NCBI GenBank assembly: GCA_029624815.1
Contig: JARSSH010000038.1
Location: forward strand, 1-64,000
DNA: 64,000 nucleotides
From: Candidatus Competibacter sp.
GTDB taxonomy: Bacteria > Pseudomonadota > Gammaproteobacteria > Competibacterales > Competibacteraceae
Direction: 5' to 3'
The notes under the pieces are model-generated. The model searched no databases. It saw nothing but the letters and a program-made list of their open reading frames with translations, and was not told the DNA's origin. Position numbers and translations under genes: made by a program. The number at the start of each line of letters is the position of its first letter. Position 1 is the stretch's first letter. Below, one piece after another: positions 44,796 through 53,389 of the stretch.

Positions 44796-46049
44796 ATGCC
44801 ATTCAATCGCGACATCCACACCGTCTCCGAACTGTCACAAGCGGTTCGCCGGCTGCTGGAGCATCACTTTCTCGATGTCTGGGTACAGGGCGAGGTCTCC
44901 AACCTGTCGCGTCCGTCTTCGGGGCACCTCTACTTCTCGCTCAAGGACGCCCGGGCGCAAATCCGCTGCGCGCTGTTTCAAAACCGCACCCGGCTGTTCC
45001 GCGGTTGCCCGCGCAACGGCCAGCAGGTCGTGCTGCGGGGTCGGGTCAGCTTGTACGAACCGCGCGGCGATTTCCAGATCATCGTCGAATATATCGAGGA
45101 AGCCGGCGCGGGCGCGTTGCGGCGGGCTTACGACGAACTGCGTCTCAAGCTGGAACGGGAAGGATTGTTCGCGCCGGAACGCAAGCGGCCTTTGCTCCGC
45201 TTTCCGCGCCGGATCGGCGTCGTCACCTCCCCCACCGGCGCGGCGCTGCGCGACGTGCTGACCACGCTGCACCGCCGCTGTCCTCATCTGCCGGTTCGGC
45301 TTTATCCCGTGCCGGTACAGGGCGACGACGCGGCGGAGCGCATCGCGGAGGCGATCCGACTGGCGTCCGAACGTCAGGATTGCGAGGTGCTGCTGCTGGT
45401 GCGTGGGGGCGGTTCGCTGGAGGACTTGCAGCCGTTCAACACGGAGATCGTCGTCCGGGCGATGGTCGAATGCGCCGTTCCGCTGGTCACCGGCATCGGG
45501 CACGAAACCGACGTCACCCTCGCCGACTTCGCCGCCGACCTGCGCGCACCCACGCCCACCGCGGCGGCCGAATTGGCCAGCCCCGACCGCCGGGAACTCC
45601 TGCGCGCGCTCCACCTGCTGGCCGAACGACTGGAACGGGCCCAGCGACGCGCCCTGAACGAGCGACGCCAGCGACTGAACGCGCTCGTGGAGCGGTTGAC
45701 GCGGTTGCACCCGCAACGCCGCCTGCGGGATCGCGCCCAGCGACTGGACGAATTGGACCAGCGGCTGCGGCGGACGCTGCGCCGGCGCCTGGAGAACGCT
45801 TCCCAACGCCTGCAAACCCTGAGTGGCGCCCTGCACGCCCTGAGTCCCCTAGCGACCCTCCAGCGTGGTTATGCGATCATACGCCGGCATCCGGATGGAA
45901 CCCTCGTCCGGCGGGCCGACCAACTCCAGATCGGCGACCCGGTGGAGGCGGTGCTGGGAAGCGGTCGCCTGCGCTGCGAGGTCGTCGCCATCGATGCCGG
46001 GGAACGGACGCCGCCACCCGATCCTGAAATCCACCCCGAGAAGGAGTGA
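44796..46049 (+). CDS. xseA: Exodeoxyribonuclease VII large subunit
   Basis: 417 aa from the ATG at 44796. The OB-fold N-terminus (VWVQGEVSNLSRPSSGHLYFSLKD) and the catalytic core (VVTSPTGAALRD, GGGSLEDLQPFN, GIGHETDVTLADFAAD, TPTAAAELASP) are followed by a long Arg/Leu-rich coiled coil (about residues 265-350). It degrades single-stranded DNA with XseB, which is not adjacent. A small exported protein gene follows after 6 bp. Confidence 0.96.
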   Translation: MPFNRDIHTVSELSQAVRRLLEHHFLDVWVQGEVSNLSRPSSGHLYFSLKDARAQIRCALFQNRTRLFRGCPRNGQQVVLRGRVSLYEPRGDFQIIVEYIEEAGAGALRRAYDELRLKLEREGLFAPERKRPLLRFPRRIGVVTSPTGAALRDVLTTLHRRCPHLPVRLYPVPVQGDDAAERIAEAIRLASERQDCEVLLLVRGGGSLEDLQPFNTEIVVRAMVECAVPLVTGIGHETDVTLADFAADLRAPTPTAAAELASPDRRELLRALHLLAERLERAQRRALNERRQRLNALVERLTRLHPQRRLRDRAQRLDELDQRLRRTLRRRLENASQRLQTLSGALHALSPLATLQRGYAIIRRHPDGTLVRRADQLQIGDPVEAVLGSGRLRCEVVAIDAGERTPPPDPEIHPEKE

Positions 46050-46055
46050 TCGCCG

Positions 46056-46646
46056 ATGCGCCGCCTCGGACTACTGCTGCTGATCTGCGCGCTGGGCGCC
46101 TACTGGGCCTGGAGCGATCGCCCCATCGAACGCTCGCCCGGCGTGCTGGCGCCCGACCCACCCGCGCAGCGACCGCTCGACGCCGGAGCGCCGGTCTTTC
46201 AAAAAGACCGCTACCACCTCAAGGCGCTGGCGGAATTTAGCCTTGAGGCCCGGGTGCTGGGCCGGGAGGATTACCGCTTCGACGCCGGCGCCGATCTCTC
46301 GCCGATCGATCTGGCGCTGGGTTGGGGGCCGATGTCGGACAGCAGCGTGCTGGGGCGCATCGAGATCCGGCAGCGCAACCGCTTCTATTACTGGCGGGTC
46401 GATGATTTTTTCATCCCGCGCCGGGACATCGAAACCCACAGCGCCAACATGCACCTGATTCCCGCGACCGGCGACATCGCCGACCAGTTGAAATCGATCC
46501 GCCCCGGTCATATTGTCAGTCTGCACGGCTATTTGGTCGAAGTTCGCCGCGACGATGGCTGGCAATGGCGCAGCTCGCTGAGCCGCGAGGACACCGGCAA
46601 CGGCGCCTGCGAACTGATCTGGCTGGAAACCGTGGCGTGGCGCTGA
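46056..46646 (+). CDS. Conserved exported protein of unknown function
   Basis: 196 aa. An N-terminal signal anchor (LGLLLLICALGAYWAW) precedes a beta-rich domain with YHLKALAEFSLEARVLGREDY, DLALGWGPMSD, NMHLIPATGDI and VSLHGYLVEV. The pattern matches a widespread proteobacterial hypothetical protein that often follows xseA or lies near DNA metabolism genes. Probably periplasmic and attached to the inner membrane. Confidence 0.75.
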   Translation: MRRLGLLLLICALGAYWAWSDRPIERSPGVLAPDPPAQRPLDAGAPVFQKDRYHLKALAEFSLEARVLGREDYRFDAGADLSPIDLALGWGPMSDSSVLGRIEIRQRNRFYYWRVDDFFIPRRDIETHSANMHLIPATGDIADQLKSIRPGHIVSLHGYLVEVRRDDGWQWRSSLSREDTGNGACELIWLETVAWR

Positions 46647-46763
46647 GGGGGCCTTCTCCCAACCCCGGGCGGTGGTCGCTTCAGCCGTTTTCGGTCCGCA
46701 TGTCGCCGGTTCGGCCGCGCGCTTTCTCCACCCGTTCCCTTTCACTCACCAGGAATAATCGTC

Positions 46764-47585
46764 ATGAAGCTGGACCTGATCAGCCGCTATCCGGAAACCG
46801 CGCCCAAACCGACTCCGTTGCTGTTCGTGCATGGCTCGTTCACGGATGCCCGAGTCTGGGATGAAAATTTCCTGCCCTACTTCGCCCGGCGGGGTTATGC
46901 GGCGCACGCCGTCAGTTTGCGCGGCCACGGTCTCAGCGAGGGCCACCAGCACCTGCACACCTGGCGGCTGGCCGATTACGTCGCCGATCTGGCCCAGGCA
47001 GTGGCGAACCTGCCGGCTCCGCCGGTGCTGATCGGCCATTCGATGGGCGGCATGGTGCTTCAGAAATACCTGGAAACCCATTCCGAAGAAATACCGGGCG
47101 CGGCGCTGATGGCCTCGGTGCCGCCCCAGGGCCTTCTACCAAGCAATCTGCACATGGCCATGCGGCACCCCTTCCTGTTCCAGCAGATGACGCTGTTCTC
47201 GCTGCTCGGCCCCAGCTTCGGCTCGCCCGAAATGATGCGGCGCTTGTTGTTTTCCCAGGATATGCCCATCGTAAAGCTACGCGAGTATTTCGACTACATA
47301 CAGGCGGAATCGCAAGTCGTGTCGCTGGACATGATGGGCATCGACCCGTTGCGGCTGAAACCGGAGCAACTGCGGCTGCCGATTCTGGTGCAGGGGGCGC
47401 AAAACGATGTCTTCATTTCGCCGGCCATGGTGCGGGAAACCGCCCGCTTCTACCGCGCCGAGGCCCACATCGTCCCCAACATGGCCCATGCCATGATGTT
47501 GGAACTGAACTGGCAAGAAGCGGCGGACCCCCTGTTGGACTGGCTGGAACAGAGGGTCGCCACCCGCCGGGCGGTCGCGGCCTGA
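46764..47585 (+). CDS. Alpha/beta hydrolase
   Basis: 273 aa. HGSFTDARVWDENFLPYFARR carries the oxyanion region (broken here: HGSFTDARVW), the nucleophile elbow is GHSMGGMV (Ser near residue 95), an acid lies in the VQGAQNDVFI region, and the catalytic His is in NMAHAMML. It is an esterase or lipase-like enzyme of unknown substrate. It is convergent with fadD across a palindrome. Confidence 0.85.
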   Translation: MKLDLISRYPETAPKPTPLLFVHGSFTDARVWDENFLPYFARRGYAAHAVSLRGHGLSEGHQHLHTWRLADYVADLAQAVANLPAPPVLIGHSMGGMVLQKYLETHSEEIPGAALMASVPPQGLLPSNLHMAMRHPFLFQQMTLFSLLGPSFGSPEMMRRLLFSQDMPIVKLREYFDYIQAESQVVSLDMMGIDPLRLKPEQLRLPILVQGAQNDVFISPAMVRETARFYRAEAHIVPNMAHAMMLELNWQEAADPLLDWLEQRVATRRAVAA

Positions 47586-47603
47586 AATCCACCCTCGCTC
47601 CTA

Positions 47604-47623
47604 CCCTCTCCCGGAGGGAGAGG
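47604..47623. repeat. REP-like CCCTCTCCC palindrome
   Basis: CCTCTCCC-GGA-GGGAGAGG, an 8-bp perfect stem, in the 49-bp gap between convergent hydrolase and fadD. Same family as the elements at 14.7, 22.5 and 26.8 kb. It may also act as a terminator. Confidence 0.6.
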
Positions 47624-47634
47624 ATCGCTCGCGC

Positions 47635-49365
47635 TTATCCCTCCCGCAGCAGGCGTCGCAGGATTTTTCCCACGTTGCTTCTGGGCAGTTCGGTGCGGAA
47701 TTCGATCCGCCGCGGCACCTTATAGCTGGTCAGGTGCTGGCGGCAGTGTTCGATCAGCGCCTCGGCGGTCAGCGCGGCGTCCTTGGCCACTACCACGACC
47801 TTGACCGCCTCGCCCGACTTCTCGTCCGGAACGCCGACCGCGGCGACTTCCAACACGCCCGGATGCAGCACGACCACATCCTCGATCTCGTTGGGATAGA
47901 CGTTGAAACCGGACACCAGGATCATGTCCTTCTTGCGATCCACGATGCGGACGTAGCCGCGCTCGTCGATATACCCCACGTCGCCGGTGCGCAGATAGCC
48001 GTCGGCGGTCATGACCTTGGCGGTTTCCTCGGGCCGGTTCCAGTAGCCGCGCATCACCTGCGGCCCGCGGATGCAAATCTCGCCGATCTGGTCCGCGCCG
48101 ATGCCCAGTTCGCGGCCCTCGTCGTCGCGCACCGACAGATCGGTGGAGGGAATCGGCAGGCCAATGCTGCCGTTGTATTCCTGGAGAGTCAGCGGGTTGA
48201 TGCACGCCGCCGGCGAGGTTTCGGTCAGGCCATAAGCTTCGATCAGCGGCATACCAGTCACCCGCTTCCAGCTTTCCGCCACCGCCCGCTGCACCGCCAT
48301 GCCGCCGCCCAGGCTGATTTTGAGGGCGCTGAAATCGAGCCGCTCGAAACCGGGCGCGTGCAGCAAACCGTTGAACAGGGTGTTCACGCCCGTGATGATG
48401 GTGAAGCGGATCTTAGCCAGTTCCCTGACGAAGCCCGGCATGTCGCGGGGATTGGTAACGAGGATGTTGTGGCCCCCCACCTTCATGAAGGTCAGGCAGT
48501 TGGCGGTCAGCGAAAAGACGTGATACAGCGGCAGCGCGGTGACGATGGTCTCTTCGGCTGGCCTGGAAAAGGGGCTAAGCCAGGCCGATACCTGCTGCAG
48601 ATTCGCCACCAGGTTGCCATGCGTCAACATCGCACCCTTGGACACGCCGGTGGTGCCCCCGGTGTATTGCAGGAATGCCAGATCGCCCTGCTCCAGCGGC
48701 ACTTCCTTCAGAGTTTGCCCCGCACCCTCGGCCAGCGCCCTCCGGAACGGCACGGCGCCCGAAATGCTCCAGGCCGGCACCATTTTCTTGATGCGCTTGA
48801 CCGCGAAATTGACCAGCGGGCGCTTGGGGAACGGGAGCAGATCGCCCAACTGGGTGGTGACGACGATCTTGACCGAAGTCCTGTCCAGCACCCCCTGCAA
48901 GGTGCGGGCGAAATTCTCAACGATAACGATAGCGGCGGCGCCGGAATCCTTGAGCTGGTGCTCCAGTTCGCGCGGTGTGTATAGCGGGTTGACGTTGACC
49001 ACCGTCAGACCGGCCCGCAACGCGCCGAACAAGGCGACCGGATATTGCAAAACATTGGGCATCATGATGGCGACCCGCTCGCCCTTGCCCAACCCAAGTC
49101 CTTGCAGGTAGGCGCCAAAATCGCGGCTGAACCGGTCGATGTCCCGATAGCGCAAGGTCGCGCCCATGTTGGTATAGGCCGGCAAATCGGCGAAACGCCG
49201 GCAGCTTTTTTCCAATATGTCTTTCAGAGACGCAAACTCCTTCAAGTCGATTTCGGCCGGCACCCCTTCCGGATACTCCCGCAGCCAGATTTTTTCCACT
49301 TGGTTTTTCTCCCGATTTATATCCAACAGTTCGGAATGGGATTCAATGCGGCCCTCGATCGCCAT
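47635..49365 (-). CDS. fadD: Long-chain fatty acid-CoA ligase
   Basis: 576 aa. The AMP-binding motif [26 protein letters not shown] and [17 protein letters not shown] with IVDRKKDMI place it in the FadD family. It activates fatty acids to acyl-CoA at the inner membrane. It is divergent from a fatty acyl-CoA reductase, which would use its product. It fits the acyl-CoA theme of the following 12 kb. Confidence 0.93.
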   Translation of the reverse strand: MAIEGRIESHSELLDINREKNQVEKIWLREYPEGVPAEIDLKEFASLKDILEKSCRRFADLPAYTNMGATLRYRDIDRFSRDFGAYLQGLGLGKGERVAIMMPNVLQYPVALFGALRAGLTVVNVNPLYTPRELEHQLKDSGAAAIVIVENFARTLQGVLDRTSVKIVVTTQLGDLLPFPKRPLVNFAVKRIKKMVPAWSISGAVPFRRALAEGAGQTLKEVPLEQGDLAFLQYTGGTTGVSKGAMLTHGNLVANLQQVSAWLSPFSRPAEETIVTALPLYHVFSLTANCLTFMKVGGHNILVTNPRDMPGFVRELAKIRFTIITGVNTLFNGLLHAPGFERLDFSALKISLGGGMAVQRAVAESWKRVTGMPLIEAYGLTETSPAACINPLTLQEYNGSIGLPIPSTDLSVRDDEGRELGIGADQIGEICIRGPQVMRGYWNRPEETAKVMTADGYLRTGDVGYIDERGYVRIVDRKKDMILVSGFNVYPNEIEDVVVLHPGVLEVAAVGVPDEKSGEAVKVVVVAKDAALTAEALIEHCRQHLTSYKVPRRIEFRTELPRSNVGKILRRLLREG

Positions 49366-49400
49366 CGGGGCAAACCCCTACCCACAGTCCGGAATCCATA

Positions 49401-49431
49401 TTGAGCCTTTCCGAATGCTCAACCCTATAAT
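49401..49431 (+). promoter_or_regulatory. Probable promoter and dyad operator in the fadD/acyl-CoA reductase gap
   Basis: TATAAT at 49426-49431 faces the reductase gene; the best -35 is TTGAGC at 49401-49406 with a long 19-bp spacer. TTGAGC-N10-GCTCAA (49401-49422) forms a dyad that overlaps this promoter, a possible binding site for a regulator of both divergent genes. Confidence 0.4.
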
Positions 49432-49477
49432 AGTGTTTTTGTGACAAAGACACCGTTGCGGCCAGGAATCGATCATT

Positions 49478-51460
49478 ATGAATTACTTTATAACCGGCGC
49501 TTCCGGCTTTATCGGCCGCCGCCTCGTCGAAAAGTTGCTACAGCGTCGAGACGGTCACGTTTATTACCTGATTCTGGAACGCGAACTGCCCATGGTGGAG
49601 CAGTTACACCAGCGGTGGGGCGCCGCCGCCCGCGCTTTCCCCATCGTCGGCGATCTGACAGAGCCGCGAATGGGCGTCTCCGACGCCGACCTCGCCCAAC
49701 TCAAGGGCAACATCCACCACCTGTTCCACTTGGCGGCGATCTACGACCTCAAGGCCAGCGCCGAGATTCAGGAAAGCGTCAATATCGAAGGCACCCGCAA
49801 CGTCGTCGCCTTCGCCGAGGCGATCGAGGCCGGTTGCTTCCACCTGACCAGTTCCATCGCCGCCGCCGGCCTGTACGAGGGCGTGTTCCGCGAGGACATG
49901 TTCGAAGAGGCCGAGGCGCTCGACCATCCCTATTACCGCACCAAACACGAGTCCGAAGGCATCGTCCGGCGCGAATGCTCTCGCCCCTGGCGGGTCTACC
50001 GGCCCGGCGCGGTGGTCGGCGATTCGCGCACCGGTGAGATGGACAAGATCGACGGTCCCTACTACTTCTTCAAGCTGATCCAAAAAATACGCAACCTGCT
50101 TCCGCCGTGGATGCCCATCATCGGCATCGAGGGCGGCCGGCTCAATCTGGTGCCGGTCAACTTCGTCGTCGACGCCATGGACCACATTGCCCACCAACCC
50201 GGACTGGACGGCCAATGCTTCCATCTGGTGGACCCCAACCCGCACCGGGTCGGCGATCTCCTCAACCTGTTCGCCCGCGCCGCTCATGCCCCGGAAATGA
50301 GCGTGCGTTTCAACGCGCTGATGTTTGCCTTCGTGCCCGACATCATCAAGGCCGGGCTGGCTCGCCTCAAGCCGGTGCGGCGCATCAAGGATCAGATCCT
50401 CAAGGATCTCGGCATTCCGCCGGACGCGATGGGCCTGATCAACTACCCCACCCGTTTCGACTGCCGCGAAACGCTCCGAGCGCTCAAGGACGCCGATATC
50501 GCCGTACCGCCGCTGGAAACCTACGCCTGGCGGTTGTGGGACTACTGGGAGCGCCACCTCGATCCCGACCTGTTCGTCGATCGTAGCCTGAGCGGCGCGG
50601 TCAAGGGCAAAGTGGTGATGATCACCGGCGCCTCCGCCGGCATCGGCAAGGCCGCCGCGCTCAAGATCGCCGAGGCCGGCGCCAAGACCCTCATCGTCGC
50701 CCGCACCGAGGAAAGGTTGCTGGACACCCAGCGGGAAATCGAGACGCGCGGTGGCCAAGCCTTCCTCTACGTCGCCGACATCGCCGACATCGCCGCCTGC
50801 GATGCGCTGCTGCAACGGGTGCTGGACGAGCACGGCGGGGTGGATATCCTGGTCAACAACGCCGGCCGTTCGATCCGTCGCGCCATCGAGAACTCGCTGG
50901 ATCGCTTCCACGACTACGAGCGCACCATGCAGCTCAATTACTTCGGCGCGCTGCGGCTGATCATGGGTTTTATCCCCAGTATGCTGCAAAAAAAGCGCGG
51001 CCACGTCATCAACATCTCTTCGATCGGCGTGCTCAGCAATGCGCCGCGCTTCTCGGCCTACGTCGCCTCCAAGGCGGCGCTGGACGCCTTTTCGCGTTGC
51101 GCGGCGGCCGAGTTCTCCGACAGCGGCATCGAGTTCACCACCATCAACATGCCGCTGGTGCGCACCGAAATGATCGCGCCGACCCGGCTCTATCAGCATG
51201 TGCCCACCCTCAGCCCGGAGGAGGCGGCGGATCTGATCGTGCAGGCGATCATCGACCGGCCGGAACGCATCGCCACCCGGGTTGGCATCTTCGCCCAAGT
51301 GCTGCATGCCATGGCGCCCAAGGTCTATGCCGTGATCATGAATACCGCGTTTCGCCTGTTCCCCGAATCGAGCGCGGCCAAGGGGCAACAACCCGACGCC
51401 CAGGAACCCTCGCCGGAGCAAATTTCCTTCGCGCAGTTTACCCGGGGCATTTATTGGTGA
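49478..51460 (+). CDS. Bifunctional fatty acyl-CoA reductase (fatty alcohol-forming), two fused SDR domains
   Basis: 660 aa. The N-terminal extended SDR (about 1-370) has TGASGFIGRRLVEKLL and YYRTKHESEGIV. The C-terminal classical SDR (about 380-620) has ITGASAGIGKAAA, NNAGRSIRR and the YVASKAAL catalytic Tyr-Lys. Length, domain order and many blocks (DKIDGPYYFFKLIQKIR, IGIEGGRLNLVPV, MPLVRTEMIAPT) agree with the Marinobacter enzyme that reduces acyl-CoA through aldehyde to fatty alcohol for wax esters. This is from memory of that protein, without alignment. No wax ester synthase (WS/DGAT) is in the window. Confidence 0.88.
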   Translation: MNYFITGASGFIGRRLVEKLLQRRDGHVYYLILERELPMVEQLHQRWGAAARAFPIVGDLTEPRMGVSDADLAQLKGNIHHLFHLAAIYDLKASAEIQESVNIEGTRNVVAFAEAIEAGCFHLTSSIAAAGLYEGVFREDMFEEAEALDHPYYRTKHESEGIVRRECSRPWRVYRPGAVVGDSRTGEMDKIDGPYYFFKLIQKIRNLLPPWMPIIGIEGGRLNLVPVNFVVDAMDHIAHQPGLDGQCFHLVDPNPHRVGDLLNLFARAAHAPEMSVRFNALMFAFVPDIIKAGLARLKPVRRIKDQILKDLGIPPDAMGLINYPTRFDCRETLRALKDADIAVPPLETYAWRLWDYWERHLDPDLFVDRSLSGAVKGKVVMITGASAGIGKAAALKIAEAGAKTLIVARTEERLLDTQREIETRGGQAFLYVADIADIAACDALLQRVLDEHGGVDILVNNAGRSIRRAIENSLDRFHDYERTMQLNYFGALRLIMGFIPSMLQKKRGHVINISSIGVLSNAPRFSAYVASKAALDAFSRCAAAEFSDSGIEFTTINMPLVRTEMIAPTRLYQHVPTLSPEEAADLIVQAIIDRPERIATRVGIFAQVLHAMAPKVYAVIMNTAFRLFPESSAAKGQQPDAQEPSPEQISFAQFTRGIYW

Positions 51461-51686
51461 TCGCTACCGATCGACTGCGATTGTCCCGATGATTGGCCAT
51501 ACTTACTTGAGGCGGCGTGCGGTCCGGAAGCTTTTCAAGCTCGACCGGTCAAAGATACCGGCGCGGATCGCACCGCCCACCCGGTCTCGAACGATCGCTT
51601 GTCCGCGCGCTTGCGGTCAAGTCCGTATTCCAAGATTGCGGTTCGAACCGACCCCTTTGTTGCAAACCATCCGTGAGAATACAACG

Positions 51687-52157
51687 ATGAAGTTGAAAAT
51701 CGGCGACCCCGCCCCCCAGTTCAGCGCTACCGGCACCGATGGCAGCACGGTCAAACTATCCGATTATTTCGGCAAAAAACTGGTGTTGTACTTTTATCCG
51801 ATGGACGATACGCCGGGCTGCACCAAGCAAGCCTGCTCCCTGCGCGACCATCACCAGGAAATCCAGGATAGAGACGCCGCCGTTCTAGGCGTCTCCACTC
51901 AGGATGTTGCCACCCACCAACGCTTCACCGAAAAATACAACCTCCCCTTCCCGCTGGTGGCCGACACCGACGGCGCCGTCGGCCGGGCCTATGGAGCAAT
52001 CGGCGGCGGCGGCGGCGGCCTGGTGGGAACGGCGATGAATCTATTCGGCGTCGCCAACCGCGTCACCTTTCTCATCGACGAGAGCGGCCACATCGCCCAC
52101 GTCATCGACCACCCCGACACCGCCCATCACGCCGAGGAAATCCTCAAGCTGCTGTAG
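51687..52157 (+). CDS. bcp: Thioredoxin-dependent peroxiredoxin (PrxQ/BCP)
   Basis: 156 aa from the ATG at 51687; the upstream frame extension is not protein-like. The peroxidatic Cys45 lies in DTPGCTKQAC, with a resolving Cys50 in the same helix, the classic BCP arrangement. It reduces hydroperoxides in the cytosol. GVSTQDVATHQRF and VTFLIDESGHIAHV are conserved family blocks. A Gly-rich loop (IGGGGGGLVG) is longer than usual. Confidence 0.93.
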   Translation: MKLKIGDPAPQFSATGTDGSTVKLSDYFGKKLVLYFYPMDDTPGCTKQACSLRDHHQEIQDRDAAVLGVSTQDVATHQRFTEKYNLPFPLVADTDGAVGRAYGAIGGGGGGLVGTAMNLFGVANRVTFLIDESGHIAHVIDHPDTAHHAEEILKLL

Positions 52158-52506
52158 ATCCACCGATTGACGGCTTTTCCTCGGCGATCTCCGACCCGGA
52201 TGACGATGACACTGGAATTTTGGAGTGTTTGTCCCCGATGCCCGGTAAGATAATTGCACGGTCGTCGGGGCGAAGGATGCGGCTCGAACCCGGCGCCCGC
52301 GCGGCGCCGGAAACGACTCCGCAAGCACCCGTCGGAATTGTCCAGAGTACTGCCGAGGAGATTCGCATGCCCGGGCGATATGCTCGCACCATCCATCGTT
52401 CCGCCCGCCGGGTTCCGGCCCGGGCAACAATCCCTTTCCTCCCAAGCGCGGCCCCCGTTCCGGCGGCTGCCGTCACCGGCCTCGCCCGGCCGCCGGAGAT
52501 CCTGCC
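52158..52506. other. 349-bp region between bcp and the PP2C gene
   Basis: It contains an open frame of 96 codons (52220-52510) without a ribosome site and with the composition of chance high-GC sequence. I see no promoter or hairpin that I can defend. A GGAG precedes the GTG start of the phosphatase at its end. Confidence 0.4.
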
Positions 52507-53328
52507 GTGAGCCCGACCCAATCCAGTCCGATTCCCCAATGGGAGCCCGGCACCGCCAGTCAGCAAGGCGGTCGCCACGAACAGCAGGATCGTTGGGGGA
52601 TCTTTCAACGGCCCAGCCACCATGCCGTGCTGGTCGTGGTGGCCGACGGGATGGGCGGCCACCTCGATGGCGCTCTGGGCGCCCAGATCGTCATCGATGT
52701 AGCCCGCGATTTCATCCAGAACTCGCCGATCCCACTGCTCGATGACCCCACCGTCGCGCTCGACCATCTGTGTCAACAGATGCACGACACCATCAACCGT
52801 CGGTCGGAAACAGCCCGCAGCACCGTAGTGGTGGCCTGGCTCGACCATGACAGCGCCTATTGGCTGAACATCGGCGACAGCCGCCTCTATCACTTCCGCC
52901 GCGGTCGACGTCTGATGCGCACCCGCGATCACTCCGCCGTGCAACTCTTGATGGATATGGGGGAAATCGACGAATCGCAGATGGCGACCCACCCGGCGCA
53001 GAACCGGATCTACCGCTGTCTGGGCGGCGACGAGCACCCCAGGCCCGACAAGGGCCGGCTTGCCGTCCAACCCGGCGATCTGCTGGCGCTGTGCTCGGAC
53101 GGCGTCTGGGAACACGTCGCCGAAACCGAATTCTGGAGCGCCGCCACCGAGCACGGTCCAGCCGCGGCCGCTCAGTTGCTGGCCGAACAGGCGGTGCTGC
53201 GCGGCGGGGCGATGGCGGATAACGCCACCCTGGTTCTACTGCGCGCGGGCAACGCGGGCTCCGCCCGCGCGCCCTGGCTGCGACGGCTGTCGGCGAGTCT
53301 GAGATCCTGGTTCGACCGCGATCGCTAA
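52507..53328 (+). CDS. PP2C-family protein serine/threonine phosphatase
   Basis: 273 aa, GTG start with GGAG eight bases upstream. Metal-binding motifs are present: RHEQQDRWGI (Asp near residue 28), VVADGMGGH, NIGDSRLYHF, LCSDGVWEHV and a final DNATLVLL. It should dephosphorylate Ser/Thr residues. The kinase gene follows after 61 bp, so the two form an antagonistic pair, perhaps controlling secretion or cell-envelope processes. The C-terminal Arg-rich tail (about 30 residues) follows the catalytic domain. Confidence 0.92.
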   Translation: MSPTQSSPIPQWEPGTASQQGGRHEQQDRWGIFQRPSHHAVLVVVADGMGGHLDGALGAQIVIDVARDFIQNSPIPLLDDPTVALDHLCQQMHDTINRRSETARSTVVVAWLDHDSAYWLNIGDSRLYHFRRGRRLMRTRDHSAVQLLMDMGEIDESQMATHPAQNRIYRCLGGDEHPRPDKGRLAVQPGDLLALCSDGVWEHVAETEFWSAATEHGPAAAAQLLAEQAVLRGGAMADNATLVLLRAGNAGSARAPWLRRLSASLRSWFDRDR

Positions 53329-53389
53329 CACCGCGACTACCACCCGCGCCTTTCCAACCCGCCGCGCTCATCCACCAAACGGAACCCCG

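Noticed and set aside
49604-51421. 605-codon minus-strand open frame opposite the acyl-CoA reductase
   Set aside because: Shadow of a well-supported two-domain SDR gene; translation lacks any domain pattern.
52220-52510. 96-codon frame between bcp and the PP2C gene
   Set aside because: No ribosome site, Arg/Pro/Ala-rich chance composition, ends over the real GTG start.
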